From Thiosocius sp942490985 (GTDB lineage Bacteria; Pseudomonadota; Gammaproteobacteria; Chromatiales; Chromatiaceae), in NCBI GenBank assembly GCA_942490985.1, contig CALNYW010000001.1, forward strand, positions 62,001 through 126,000: DNA of 64,000 nt. The letters are read 5' to 3'. The notes under the pieces are model-generated. The model had not been told where the DNA came from and did not search any database. It saw only the letters and a program-made list of their open reading frames with translations. The translations under genes and the position numbers were made by a program. Positions 54,970 to 64,000 of the stretch are shown here, piece by piece. Positions within the stretch are counted from its first letter, which is position 1, and each line of letters starts with the position of its first letter.

Positions 54970-55723
54970 GCACGTGCAACCGGTGGCCCTGGGACGAACG
55001 GTGAAGGCGACAGTCTTTGCATATGTGTTGGCCGGGCTGCTTTTGGGCGGCTGTGCGACCAACCCATCAGGGACCATCCAGCCACTGCCGGCCGCCAGTG
55101 CCGATCAGGGCGGTGATACCGGCAAGCTGCAATGGCATTATTTTCGGTTTCGTTTTGCGCGTTCGGCCGATGACGAGGTCGACAGCTCACTCGACTTGTT
55201 GGTGGCCGCCGAAATCATTGCGCCGCTGCTGCAGGAAGACCAGCAGGTGTTGCCATTGTGGCGCTTCCACCGGCGTTGGCCGGATGACCAGACTGGCCAC
55301 CAGTTCAGCTTCATTGTGCGGACCGATCGCGCCGGCGTCGAATCGATCAACGCGTCGATCCTGGCGGCACCGCTGTTTCAGCGACTGCGCGAGGAAGGAC
55401 GGTTGCGCGAGTATCGGGTCGATGTGTCCAAAGCGAAACAGCCGGGCGCGCTGGCAGCGACCAGTGATCGATCCTGGCCGGAGGATCTGCAACGTGAATG
55501 GCCTTACTTCATCATGGGGGCAAGTCGACTCTGGCTCGGGCTGGTGCAGGCCGAAGCCGGCAAGAGCGCGCACGACGACCCCTATGCGCGCTACCGCGAC
55601 GCGTCCGAAGCGGTCGACAACTTGTGGTTCGAAGAGGCCAACCACGCGTTGTTCCACCATCTCAGCGCCCTGTTCGGGTATCAGCCGGTGCGCGTGATCC
55701 GCCGCGACATCATGACCTTTTGA
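54953..55723 (+). CDS. Lipoprotein of unknown function
   Basis: 256 residues, ATG 54953 within the end of the MDR gene; GTG 54974 is possible. A lipobox LLLGGC precedes ATNPSGTIQPLPAAS. The mature domain is helix-rich with Trp/Phe clusters (LQWHYFRFRFARS, LPLWRFHRRWPDDQTGHQF) and a C-terminal half with WFEEANHALFHHLSALFGY. I do not recognise the family. Its end overlaps the convergent nei gene by 14 nt. Confidence 0.75.
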   Translation: MSGNREHVQPVALGRTVKATVFAYVLAGLLLGGCATNPSGTIQPLPAASADQGGDTGKLQWHYFRFRFARSADDEVDSSLDLLVAAEIIAPLLQEDQQVLPLWRFHRRWPDDQTGHQFSFIVRTDRAGVESINASILAAPLFQRLREEGRLREYRVDVSKAKQPGALAATSDRSWPEDLQREWPYFIMGASRLWLGLVQAEAGKSAHDDPYARYRDASEAVDNLWFEEANHALFHHLSALFGYQPVRVIRRDIMTF

Positions 55724-56519
55724 CCGGGGGCCTGGCGGGCTGACAGCGCGGGCACCAGAACGTCGAGCGCTGCGCGATCCCCATCATCTTTGACGCGATG
55801 GGCGTGTCGCAACGCAAACAGGGCTGCGCCGTGCGGCCGTAAACCCACAGATACCCGGCATCGTCGTTCGCCCGTCGGGTGATGCGAGGCCCACCCCTTG
55901 TGTTGTCGTGGAGCAGCTCCGCTGCCCGTTGGTACAAGCCGATCAATTGGGCATCATCAACGAGATCAAGCGGTGTCATCGGATGCGCCTGCTCGAGAAA
56001 CAGCGTCTCGGACTTGTAGACATTGCCGATGCCGCAGGCGATGGCCTGGTCGAGCAACACATCCGCCAACAGACGGTTCGCCGGACCCAGGGTGCGTGCG
56101 CGATGCGGCAGAGTATGGAAGTCGATATCTGGCTTGAGCAGGTCGGGTCCGAGGGTGGCGGCCAACTGCCGATTTCGCACGCCGCCCTCGCGCAGTATCT
56201 CGACCTGCTGGGCGTTGAAACAGACATACACGCGATCACCGACGTCGATGACGATCGATGCGCGGTGTTTGGGCCTCAACCAGTCCTCACCAGGGCGGTA
56301 GCTGTGCCATGAGCCCCACATGCCGAGGTGGTTGCGTAACAGTTGGCCGTTATCGAAGCCAATGAAGAGATGTTTGCCCTGGGCATGCACCGAGCGGATC
56401 CCCAATCCGGCGAGGTCGGCCTTTGGCTTTGCCAGTGCGAACCCCGAGACAACCTGTCGCCCGCCAAGTGCCGGCGCGAGAAAGGCCGCCAGTTTGTAGA
56501 TGGTGTCGCCCTCGGGCAT
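55710..56519 (-). CDS. nei: Fpg/Nei-family DNA glycosylase-lyase (Nei2 type)
   Basis: 269 residues. The invariant catalytic start MPEGDTIYK supplies Pro2 (nucleophile) and Glu3. A helix-two-turns-helix region has ACGIGNVYKSETLFL, and a C-terminal zinc finger uses C234, C237, C256 and C259. It removes oxidised pyrimidines and nicks the site. The Nei2-type start resembles actinobacterial and other Lhr-linked homologues. It follows lhr with a TGATG overlap as the last gene of the repair operon. Confidence 0.92.
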   Translation of the reverse strand: MPEGDTIYKLAAFLAPALGGRQVVSGFALAKPKADLAGLGIRSVHAQGKHLFIGFDNGQLLRNHLGMWGSWHSYRPGEDWLRPKHRASIVIDVGDRVYVCFNAQQVEILREGGVRNRQLAATLGPDLLKPDIDFHTLPHRARTLGPANRLLADVLLDQAIACGIGNVYKSETLFLEQAHPMTPLDLVDDAQLIGLYQRAAELLHDNTRGGPRITRRANDDAGYLWVYGRTAQPCLRCDTPIASKMMGIAQRSTFWCPRCQPARPPVKRS

Positions 56520-59500
56520 CAGCCAAAGGCCTCCGCTGCGACGCCGCGGTAATCGTTGACGAAACCGGCCTCGAGCAGGTTGGCGAGATACGGCGACGTT
56601 GCCGCCGGTGCCCCGTCGATCTTTTCGATGATCAGGCTGCCGCGACGCGTGCGTCCAGGCATCTCCTGTAGTGCGACAAACGCCGCCGCGCGAATCTCGT
56701 CGCGCTGCAAGCCCGTAGGGAACGTCAGCAGGTGACGTCCGGCAGGGCCGAGGTACAGCAATGGCTGACCGTTATGATGCAGCAGCCAGGCACCGGCGAC
56801 GCGTCGTGGCCTGGTGCCTTTGGGGTTGCCCGTTTCGGGCCACGGCAACAGGCTGCCCCAAGGGTTGGCCGGGTCGATTACGGCGATCGACGCGATGCTC
56901 GGCGTCTGCTCTTCGATGTCTTCAACTTGGGCGCTGCGGATTCGGTCGACCGTGCCGGGCCTTGCGAACTGCGCGCCAGACAGGCCTTCGACGAAGTATC
57001 CCCGGCGCGCCCGACCGCTTTCTTCGAGGGTCGACAGTACCTTGTAGAGCGGGCTGAAACCGCCGCTGATCGATTCGGCCGCCGCGACCTCTCGACTGAC
57101 GATACCGTAGCGGTCGAGCAGCATGTTGGCCTGCGCGATGGCCCGCGTCGTCGTGTTGACCTCGGCGTCGATCAACGCGGCGACCAGCGACCATCGCCCC
57201 CCGGCCATGGTTGCCTGGCGGGCGCTGCGCCGGCCGGTTCCGCGCCGTTTCGGCGCGCCCAGCGTTGCCAGCGGCGAGAACGTGTCATTGGTGATCAGGC
57301 CAGCCCAGACAAGGTCCCAGATGAGCGACTGAAAATCTAATGATTTCAAATCACTATGGGTATTTCGTGTGGCAGTTTCGAGCTCGAATGTGAAAGACGC
57401 GCCGCGGTCAGCCAGGTAGCCCAGCACGCAACGATGTTGATCGCTGAGCCCGTCCGGCTCGTCGGGTGACGCCAGCAGTTCACCGACGTGCTCCCGTAAA
57501 TAGAGCGCCACGCGACCATCGCGCGCCCCGAGCGGTGCCGTGCCGACCCAAACCAGTTGCCCGCTGGCGGCGAGCATATCGAGCATCGTGACCGAGAAGT
57601 CGGCGACGCGGGCGGGCAATATGGCCCCGTGTAATGCGGACCACGGCAGTTCCAGCCCCTCGAGTTGCTGAATGACCTCGAGCAGGCGCGCTGGCCCGCC
57701 GCGTTCGGTACCGACCTCGTGCCAGCGTGGCAGGAACAGGCCGAGTGTCGCGGCATCGACAGGCGCGACGGCGTCGCGCAGCCGCGCCAGTGTGCGGCGT
57801 TTCAGTCGCCGCAGGATCTCTGCATCACACCAGTCCGGTTCGTTGCCACCGGGACGAATCTCGCCTTGCACCAGGATCCCGGTACCGAGAAGCGCCCGCA
57901 GCACCGGCTCGATCTGCGCGGGGCGCAAACCAAATCTAGCCGCGATCTGCTTGGTCAGGAACGGGCCATGGGTACGGGCGTATCGTTGCGCGAGTTGTTC
58001 AAGCGGATTGTCAGGTGATTGCAGGTAGCTGGCCGGCAGGCCGGGCGCTGGCATGGCGCCGAGTGCATCCCGGTAGAGCGCGGCATGCTCGGCGGCGATC
58101 CAGCGTCGTTCACCGGCGATGGTTACTTGTATTGCCCTGCGTTCTTTTTCCAAGTCGCTTAACGCGGCGGCGATATCGCATTGGGCACGTTGGTCGACTT
58201 CCGTAGCATTGAGATCACCGAGCTGCCGCAGTAAGTCGTGCACCTCGTCCGGGTCACGCGCCTGCCGTTCTGCTGCACGGTGTTGCAGCTCGTCCTCGAG
58301 CTCGGCCATGACTTCGGGGTCGATCAGCTCGCGCAGCTCGGCCTGGCCAAGCAGTTCGCTGAGCAGGTGCCGGTCGAGGGTCAGTGCCTGTGCCTTGCGT
58401 TCCGCCAGCGGCGAGTCTTGTTCGTAGATGTAGGCCGCGACGTAGGCGAAAACCAGCGAGCGTGCAAAAGGCGACGCGGCGCGCGTTTCCACGTCGTCGA
58501 CCTTGACCTTGCGGGACTGGATGCTGCGCAGCAGGTCACGCAGCGCGGCGATGTCGAAGATATCGCTCAACGCCTGTCGGTAGGTCTCCAGGACCATCGG
58601 GAAGTTGGTGTACTTGCGCACGGCCGCCAACAGATTCTGTGACTTCAGTCGCTGCGCCCACAACGGCGTGCGTTGATTGGCGCGGCGCCGCGGCAGGAGC
58701 AGCGCCCGCGCCGCGTTCTCGCGGAACAGGCCGGCGAACATCGCGGTGTGGGCGAGCTGATCGGTGACCAGCTCTTCCACTTCGTCCGGGTCAGGAATCA
58801 GCGACTCGAGGTCCGGCAGGTCATCGATATCGGCAAACCGCAACACGATGCCATCATCGCTGTACATCAGTTGCACGTCGAAACCGCTGGAGACCGACAG
58901 GCGCTGCTGCAGGGCCATCGACCACGGTGCGTGCACCCGCGCGCCAAACGGGGTCAGGATGCAGATACGCCAGTCACCGAGCTCGTCACGGAAGCGCTCG
59001 ATGGTGATGGTGCGATCGGTCGGCAGGCTGCCGGTATGGTGTTTTTGCTCATCGATGTAGCGGGCTAGATTTTGCGCAGCGTGTTCATTGAGGTTGGCCT
59101 CGTTCTGCAGCCAATCGACCGCCTTGGCCGTGCTCATACCACCGAGCTTGCGAACGAATGCGCCGATCGCTCGACCGAGTTCGATCGGTCGACCGGGGCC
59201 ATCGCCCCGCCAGAACGGCAGCTTGCCGGGTTCGCCGGGGGCGGGCGAGACAATCACCCGGTCACGGGTGATTTCCTCGACCCGCCAGGTCGTCGCGCCC
59301 AACAGAATGTTTTCGCCGGGCCGTGTCTCAAAAACCATCTCCTCATCGAGTTCGCCGAGGCGGCCGCCTTCCGGTCCGAGCGTGACGACATAGTTACCAC
59401 GGTCAGGAATCGTCCCGGCGTTCATCCGCACGATCATTTGCGCGCCGCGTCTCGGCCGCAACGTATCGTCGCTGCGGTCCCAGGCAATCAGCGGTTTTAG

Positions 59501-60955
59501 ATCGGCAAAGTCTTGCGAGGGGTAGTGGCCGCTGAGCATCTCGAGGAGCGCCTGGAGCACATCGTCGCTCAACTGCGCGTAGGGATACGCGCGGCGGACA
59601 AGTCGCTCGATCTCCTTGACGTTGACGTCGGCATCGCAGCACATCGCGACAATCTGCTGCGCCAGGACGTCGAGTGGGTTCTGCGGCACCCGCACGGCCT
59701 CGATCTCGCCGGCCAGCATGCGCGTTGCGATCACGGCGCTTTCGAGCAGGTCGCCACGAAACTTTGGATAGAGTCGGCCAACGCTACGCTCTCCGACCTG
59801 GTGCCCGGCACGACCAACGCGCTGCAGGCCACTGGCGACCGAACCGGGTGATTCGAGCAGGATCACGCGGTCGACAGCGCCCATGTCGATGCCGAGTTCG
59901 AGCGAACTGGTGGCGACGATGCCCTTGATCTCGCCGAGTTTGAGGCCCTCCTCGATCTCTCGTCGTCGCTCATGCGAAACGCTGCCGTGGTGCGAGCGAA
60001 CGACCTCTTCTTCTGCCAACTCGTTGAGCCGCTGGGTAAGACGTTCGCAAAGGCCGCGGCTGTTGACGAAGATGATCGTCGCGCGGTTGGCACGTATCTC
60101 GGCGATCAGTTCCGGGTAGACGGCCGCCCAGATGCCGCGCTCCGGCGGCGCCTTGTTGCTCGGTTCGTCTTTGTAGAGTTCGCCAAGGATGGAGCCACTG
60201 CGCGGTTCTTGCGGTGCGGCCACGGTATTTTCCATGTCGGGCACCGGCACTTTTACGGCGAGATCCAGACATGGCCTGGCTGATTGATCAATGATCGTGA
60301 CCTTGCGTTGACCGCCGAGGAACCGCGCGACCTCTTGCAGTGGCCGGGCCGTAGCGGACAGCCCGACGCGCTGCGGCTCGTCACTGCAGAGTGCGGCGAG
60401 CCGCTCGAGGCTAAGGGCGAGGTGCGCGCCGCGTTTGGTTGGTGCCAACGCGTGAATCTCGTCGATGATGACGGTGTGGACGCTGCGCAATGTCTCGCGG
60501 GCTTTCGAGCCGAGCAAAAGAAACAGCGACTCGGGTGTCGTCACCAGGATGTCTGCCGGGTGCTTGGCTTGCTGTTGGCGTGCTTTCTGTGGCGTGTCGC
60601 CGGTGCGTACATCGACCAGGACATTTCGAACCGTGTGGTCGAGCGCGGCCGCACCGTGCCCTATGCCAACCAGCGGTGCGCGCAAGTTGCGTTCGACGTC
60701 GTAGACCAGGGCCTTGAGGGGGGATACATAGAGTATGCGGACACCTTCGGGTGCCTCTGGGGACAGTGAAAGGCAGTAGTCGATGCCGGCCAAAAATGCG
60801 GCAAGCGTCTTGCCGCTGCCAGTCGGTGCCGCAAGTAAGGTGTGTTCACCTCGCTGGATGGCGGCCCAGCCTTGCGCCTGGACAGCGGTCGCCGACCTGA
60901 AGGTGTCGTCGAACCAGCGGTTGGTTGGGGCGCTAAAAGGAATCGCTTTACTCAT
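56519..60955 (-). CDS. lhr: Lhr-family DNA helicase (long form)
   Basis: 1478 residues. Superfamily 2 motifs: Walker A PTGSGKT (44-50), DEIH box at 165-168, SAT near 220, and motif VI QRVGRAGH near 390. The N-terminal helicase core is followed by the Lhr winged-helix and beta-barrel core domain, then a long C-terminal region with DEAD/DEAH-associated (Lhr-CTH) sequence. Lhr unwinds DNA/RNA hybrids 3-prime to 5-prime and aids repair. Its start overlaps the ligase stop (ATGA) and its stop overlaps the nei start, so three repair genes are translationally coupled. Confidence 0.93.
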   Translation of the reverse strand: MSKAIPFSAPTNRWFDDTFRSATAVQAQGWAAIQRGEHTLLAAPTGSGKTLAAFLAGIDYCLSLSPEAPEGVRILYVSPLKALVYDVERNLRAPLVGIGHGAAALDHTVRNVLVDVRTGDTPQKARQQQAKHPADILVTTPESLFLLLGSKARETLRSVHTVIIDEIHALAPTKRGAHLALSLERLAALCSDEPQRVGLSATARPLQEVARFLGGQRKVTIIDQSARPCLDLAVKVPVPDMENTVAAPQEPRSGSILGELYKDEPSNKAPPERGIWAAVYPELIAEIRANRATIIFVNSRGLCERLTQRLNELAEEEVVRSHHGSVSHERRREIEEGLKLGEIKGIVATSSLELGIDMGAVDRVILLESPGSVASGLQRVGRAGHQVGERSVGRLYPKFRGDLLESAVIATRMLAGEIEAVRVPQNPLDVLAQQIVAMCCDADVNVKEIERLVRRAYPYAQLSDDVLQALLEMLSGHYPSQDFADLKPLIAWDRSDDTLRPRRGAQMIVRMNAGTIPDRGNYVVTLGPEGGRLGELDEEMVFETRPGENILLGATTWRVEEITRDRVIVSPAPGEPGKLPFWRGDGPGRPIELGRAIGAFVRKLGGMSTAKAVDWLQNEANLNEHAAQNLARYIDEQKHHTGSLPTDRTITIERFRDELGDWRICILTPFGARVHAPWSMALQQRLSVSSGFDVQLMYSDDGIVLRFADIDDLPDLESLIPDPDEVEELVTDQLAHTAMFAGLFRENAARALLLPRRRANQRTPLWAQRLKSQNLLAAVRKYTNFPMVLETYRQALSDIFDIAALRDLLRSIQSRKVKVDDVETRAASPFARSLVFAYVAAYIYEQDSPLAERKAQALTLDRHLLSELLGQAELRELIDPEVMAELEDELQHRAAERQARDPDEVHDLLRQLGDLNATEVDQRAQCDIAAALSDLEKERRAIQVTIAGERRWIAAEHAALYRDALGAMPAPGLPASYLQSPDNPLEQLAQRYARTHGPFLTKQIAARFGLRPAQIEPVLRALLGTGILVQGEIRPGGNEPDWCDAEILRRLKRRTLARLRDAVAPVDAATLGLFLPRWHEVGTERGGPARLLEVIQQLEGLELPWSALHGAILPARVADFSVTMLDMLAASGQLVWVGTAPLGARDGRVALYLREHVGELLASPDEPDGLSDQHRCVLGYLADRGASFTFELETATRNTHSDLKSLDFQSLIWDLVWAGLITNDTFSPLATLGAPKRRGTGRRSARQATMAGGRWSLVAALIDAEVNTTTRAIAQANMLLDRYGIVSREVAAAESISGGFSPLYKVLSTLEESGRARRGYFVEGLSGAQFARPGTVDRIRSAQVEDIEEQTPSIASIAVIDPANPWGSLLPWPETGNPKGTRPRRVAGAWLLHHNGQPLLYLGPAGRHLLTFPTGLQRDEIRAAAFVALQEMPGRTRRGSLIIEKIDGAPAATSPYLANLLEAGFVNDYRGVAAEAFG

Positions 60956-62499
60956 CGAAAGGTTGCGGCGAGACCCTGTTGGTAGATCTGCATGACGGTG
61001 TCGACGGTATCCGCTTCGCCGGCCTGTTTGTCATCGCGATGGCGTTTGACCCGGGCAAAGCGCAACGCGACGCCGCCAGGATACTGCTGGCTGCGCTGCA
61101 GCTCATTGAAAGCGACTTCGACGACCAATTCAGGACGCACATGGACGACGTTGCCTTCACGGCCCAGTTCGCGAGCCAGCAGTTGCTCGGTCTGCCAAGC
61201 CAGCATCTTATCGGTCAGACCCTTGAAGGTTTTGCCGAGCATCACGAAGCCACCGTTGACAGGATCGACGGCGCCGAGATGCAGGTTGCTGAGTTTGCCG
61301 GTGCGGCGCCCGCTGCCCCATTCGGCCGCGAGTATCACCAGGTCGAGCGTATGGGTCGGCTTGATCTTTAGCCAGTCGGCGCCGCGGTTCCCGGCCTGAT
61401 AGGGCGCGGTCAGCGATTTGGCCATGATGCCCTCGTGGCCGGCGGCTATTGCGGCCTGCAAGAATGCCTCCGCCGCCAACGGCGTCTGGCAGATGCGGCG
61501 ATGGACGCGCTGTTGCTCTGGCAGAGTCTCGGCGAGGATCGCTTGGCGTTGCTCGGCCGGCGCATCGAGCAGGTCGTCGTTGTCCGCGTAAAGGCAGTCA
61601 AAGAACTGCGCGTTGAGCGGTATTTGACTGCGCAGCTCATCGCTGACCGCGCGGCGGCCGAACCGGCGCATCGTGACCTGGAACGGCAGGGGTCGGTCGT
61701 AGCGGTCGAAAGCGATCGCCTCACCGTCAAGCACAATGCTGTCGACCGGAAGCGCGAGCACCGCGTCGACGATTTCGGGGACCCTTGCTGTGACGTCATG
61801 AAGTTGCCGCGTAAAAGCGCGGACCTCGCCGCCGTTGCGGTGAACCTGGAGGCGCGCGCCGTCTAACTTGTATTCCAAGGCCGCCGATCCGAGCGAAGAC
61901 AATGCCGCTGCGGCCGATTCGGCAGGTTGCGCCAGCATTGCCTGAACGGGCCGGAACAACTCGAAGCGAAAAGCGGACAGGCCGGATGCGCCATCGAGCA
62001 GCGCACACTGCGCGACCGTCGCCAGGTCGCCGGTCAACATAACGGCCTTGCGTACGCTGGCGACCGGTAACTGTGCCGTCTTTGCCACGGCCTCGATCAT
62101 GACGCCGTCGAGCGCACCCTGGCGGAGTTCGCCAAGGATGAGTTTGCGGAGAAACGTCTGTTCCGCTGCTGTCGCTAACGCCAACAGTTCACCGAGTTCA
62201 GCGATGCGGGCGGCGCTGGAACCCGGGCCGCTGATCGCGCCCAGCTGGTCGAACCGTGCGTCGGTTTCGACCAGGCTGAGACTGGTGGCTTGGGCGCCCG
62301 GTGGCTGGACCCTCGCAACGACCGCCGGGCCGAGGCCGATACGGCCTTGAGGCAGCTGACCGCACAGGTAGGGCACGCCGATTGCCGCGGTCTGTCGATT
62401 GAGTTGCTGCAGGCAGGCTGCGAGACGCTCGATTTTCGCGTTGCGGCTGCGCAGCCTCGCGATTTCCGCATGTGTCGAGACGATCGTGGCGAGTTGCAT
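60952..62499 (-). CDS. ATP-dependent DNA ligase
   Basis: 515 residues. Motif I YKLDGARLQVHR has the adenylated lysine K211; further motifs are VLDGEAIAFDR, EGIMAKSLTAPYQAGNRGADW and LKIKPTHTLDLVILAAEWG. An N-terminal DNA-binding helical domain (1-190) and C-terminal OB domain match LigB/archaeal-type ligases, not LigD. It seals nicks using ATP, in addition to the NAD-dependent LigA presumed elsewhere. First gene of the operon ligase-lhr-nei. Confidence 0.92.
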   Translation of the reverse strand: MQLATIVSTHAEIARLRSRNAKIERLAACLQQLNRQTAAIGVPYLCGQLPQGRIGLGPAVVARVQPPGAQATSLSLVETDARFDQLGAISGPGSSAARIAELGELLALATAAEQTFLRKLILGELRQGALDGVMIEAVAKTAQLPVASVRKAVMLTGDLATVAQCALLDGASGLSAFRFELFRPVQAMLAQPAESAAAALSSLGSAALEYKLDGARLQVHRNGGEVRAFTRQLHDVTARVPEIVDAVLALPVDSIVLDGEAIAFDRYDRPLPFQVTMRRFGRRAVSDELRSQIPLNAQFFDCLYADNDDLLDAPAEQRQAILAETLPEQQRVHRRICQTPLAAEAFLQAAIAAGHEGIMAKSLTAPYQAGNRGADWLKIKPTHTLDLVILAAEWGSGRRTGKLSNLHLGAVDPVNGGFVMLGKTFKGLTDKMLAWQTEQLLARELGREGNVVHVRPELVVEVAFNELQRSQQYPGGVALRFARVKRHRDDKQAGEADTVDTVMQIYQQGLAATFR

Positions 62500-62702
62500 G
62501 ATAGCGATGTAGGCAATGCGTGGTTTGGTCAGGGAATTATGCGGCGCAACGCCGGTTCTGCAGCCTTATTGTCGTCGCAGTAATCCCGTGACGGGACGTG
62601 CGGATTGGTCAACGGATCGGGAAAAACGGTACGCATTACACGCTTGCGCCGCGTGGTTCGACGCGTCATGGTCGCGGGAGATTCACAACCACAGGCAGTC
62701 CT

Positions 62703-63371
62703 ATGTACAAGCTCAGTTTTCTGGCCGTTGCCGCGCTCACGCTGGCAGCGTGCAGTGGCGATCCGTCCGAAACGTCATCTACGTCCGACAATGCGGGCGA
62801 CTCGTCGCAAACCGCATCGGTGACCGAAGCATCAACGACCGTTGCCGCCGTCGCTGCAGCACCCGTTGACCAGGCGGCATTGACCGCCGACGCGAAAGAA
62901 GCCGCCATGGCCCTTGGGTCCAGCCTCAAGTCGCAACTTCAGGCTGCGATTAAGGCAGGCGGCCCAGCGAATGCGGTAGACGTGTGCCACAAGATCGCGC
63001 CCGCTGTCGCCGAGTCGATCTCGGAGGAACGCGGCGTGACGTTGACCCGGGTCAGCCTGAAAAATCGCAACCCTGAGATGGGCGTGCCCAACGCCTGGCA
63101 GACCGCCGTGCTGCAGGATTTCGAGGCGCGGAAGCTGGCGGGCGAGGCACCGGATCAGTTGGCCTACAGCGAGGTCGTCGACGGTGAGCATCGATTCATG
63201 AAGGCGATACCGACGGAGGCAGTCTGCCTGACTTGCCACGGCACCGATGTGAAGCCGGAGGTCCAGGCCAAAATCGACGAGTTCTATCCCGAAGACCGCG
63301 CGACCGGCTATGCCGAGGGCGACATCCGCGGGGCGTTCAGCGTGGTGCGCTCGTTGACCGCCGCAGAGTAA
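62703..63371 (+). CDS. DUF3365 haem-binding lipoprotein
   Basis: 222 residues from ATG 62703; the open frame upstream lacks a signal. A lipobox LTLAAC (Cys17) is followed by a low-complexity Ser/Thr/Ala linker, then a Tll0287-like (DUF3365) domain with VDVCHKIAPAVAESISEERG and one c-type haem site C175-L-T-C-H179. DUF3365 domains are haem-based redox or gas sensors. Here it is a lipoprotein rather than a sensor-kinase input, so it may be an electron carrier or soluble sensor. It is divergent from the ligase gene. Confidence 0.88.
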   Translation: MYKLSFLAVAALTLAACSGDPSETSSTSDNAGDSSQTASVTEASTTVAAVAAAPVDQAALTADAKEAAMALGSSLKSQLQAAIKAGGPANAVDVCHKIAPAVAESISEERGVTLTRVSLKNRNPEMGVPNAWQTAVLQDFEARKLAGEAPDQLAYSEVVDGEHRFMKAIPTEAVCLTCHGTDVKPEVQAKIDEFYPEDRATGYAEGDIRGAFSVVRSLTAAE

Positions 63372-63392
63372 ACAGGATTCCAGCTGGTCGGA

Positions 63393-64000
63393 TACTGCGA
63401 ACGACAGGTTGATGCTGCCGAACTGGGTGTTTTCGGCTTGACCGTCGAACTCTGGGCTGCGCCAGACATTGCTCAGCGCAACGCGAACGCTTCTCAGTTG
63501 GTAGGCCAGACCGAACTGAAGGTCGGCCACCAGGAACTCTTTATCGACGCTGTGGCTATCGACGAAGGTGTTACCGTCGAGAAAGATGTTGCGGGCGACC
63601 GCTCGTCCCTCCGCGCCGGCGAAAAGGTACCGGCTCGGTTTTGTGCTGGGGCGGAAAAAGGGGATGCCGGGGAAGCCTGGCCGGATGTTTGGTGGGGCGT
63701 AATCGTTGCGTAGGCCACGCCCCCAGCGAAACATCATGCCAACGCCCGCACAAGTGAACACATTGCCGAGCGACGCGGTGAGGTGCGGTGCGACCTCGAA
63801 TTCGGTAGACATCGGCGCTGACTCAAAAAACTGCCAACGTCGGCTGTAGTTCAGGTTGACGCCGATCTCATTTCGTAGCTGGTTATCCCAGCCCAGCCAG
63901 CGATCTACACCGATGAGGTCGTGCCAGCCGTTCTGGATCTCCCCGCCGAGGGCGGCGGGGCCGACAACGCCAATCGTTACGCCAACCAGGTTGCTGGCCT
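63393..64000 (-). CDS. lpxR: LpxR-type lipid A deacylase (DUF2219), N-terminus beyond window, no stop at expected end
   Basis: The frame enters from the right edge (about 200 residues visible). Recognised by LGWDNQLRNEIGVNLNYSRRW, YAPPNIRPGFPGIPFF and AVARNIFLDGNTFVDSHSVD, all typical of DUF2219/LpxR outer-membrane barrels that remove acyl chains from lipid A. Family homology ends with the last strand FGSINLSFAV at about 63393. Instead of a stop, the frame stays open to 62832, antisense to the whole DUF3365 gene. That overlap is implausible, so a stop was probably lost by substitution or indel. The actual end is uncertain. Confidence 0.75.

Overview
The window is GC-rich, densely coded DNA that looks like the chromosome of a free-living gammaproteobacterium. 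That placement is inferred from LPS enzymes (an LpxC and an LpxR-type deacylase), Omp85-type outer-membrane proteins, a NodT/HlyD efflux system, a Bat-type MoxR/VWA operon and a TAXI binding protein. No rRNA, tRNA, CRISPR array, transposase or phage gene was recognised, and both ends cut through genes.

Layout. (1) 0.9-8.5 kb: a two-partner secretion locus with a large TpsA-like beta-helix exoprotein, a mini-ORF that duplicates the N-terminus of the next protein, a TpsB/FhaC transporter with an apparent frameshift, and an exported TPR-CHAT (caspase-like) protein. (2) 8.6-15.0 kb: three cyclic-nucleotide-binding (cNMP) domain proteins close together (a Crp/Fnr regulator, a SulP-STAS-cNMP anion transporter and an MMPL/RND-cNMP fusion), with a 62-residue acidic small protein among them. 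(3) 15.1-16.9 kb: an orphan TAXI binding protein and a small membrane protein. (4) 17.0-23.3 kb: a plus-strand run encoding an AI-2E transporter, a NodT outer-membrane factor, an HlyD/EmrA adaptor, a DUF2955 membrane protein, a two-helix ion channel with a TLGYGD filter and a BASS-family transporter. (5) 23.2-31.6 kb: LysR facing an SdsA-type alkylsulfatase preceded by a 31-codon overlapping upstream ORF, then a SYLF protein, an OmpA protein, an AraC regulator and a secreted arylsulfatase. (6) 31.7-42.6 kb: moxR, a PafA-like phosphatase, DUF58, DUF4381, batA, batB, a batC-like TPR gene and batD, followed by an octaheme cytochrome with HEAT/TPR repeats. (7) 42.8-53.8 kb: AsmA, a tandem-VOC lipoprotein, an AraC regulator, an LpxC away from its usual neighbours, several outer-membrane barrels, GlsB/YeaQ, an SDR and a twin-thioredoxin protein. 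(8) 54.0-64.0 kb: a quinone-oxidoreductase-type MDR enzyme, a lipoprotein, a minus-strand DNA repair operon (ATP-dependent ligase, Lhr, Nei2), a DUF3365 haem lipoprotein and a partial lpxR.

How the genes may work together. Much of the region concerns the cell envelope and export. Two sulfatases, a sulfatase-superfamily phosphatase and a SulP transporter suggest scavenging of sulfate and phosphate esters. The cNMP trio suggests second-messenger control of transport at both the transcriptional and protein level. Three genes (tpsB, a small lipoprotein and an outer-membrane barrel) carry apparent single-base frameshifts, and the lpxR fragment lacks a stop at its expected end; these may be sequence errors or real lesions.
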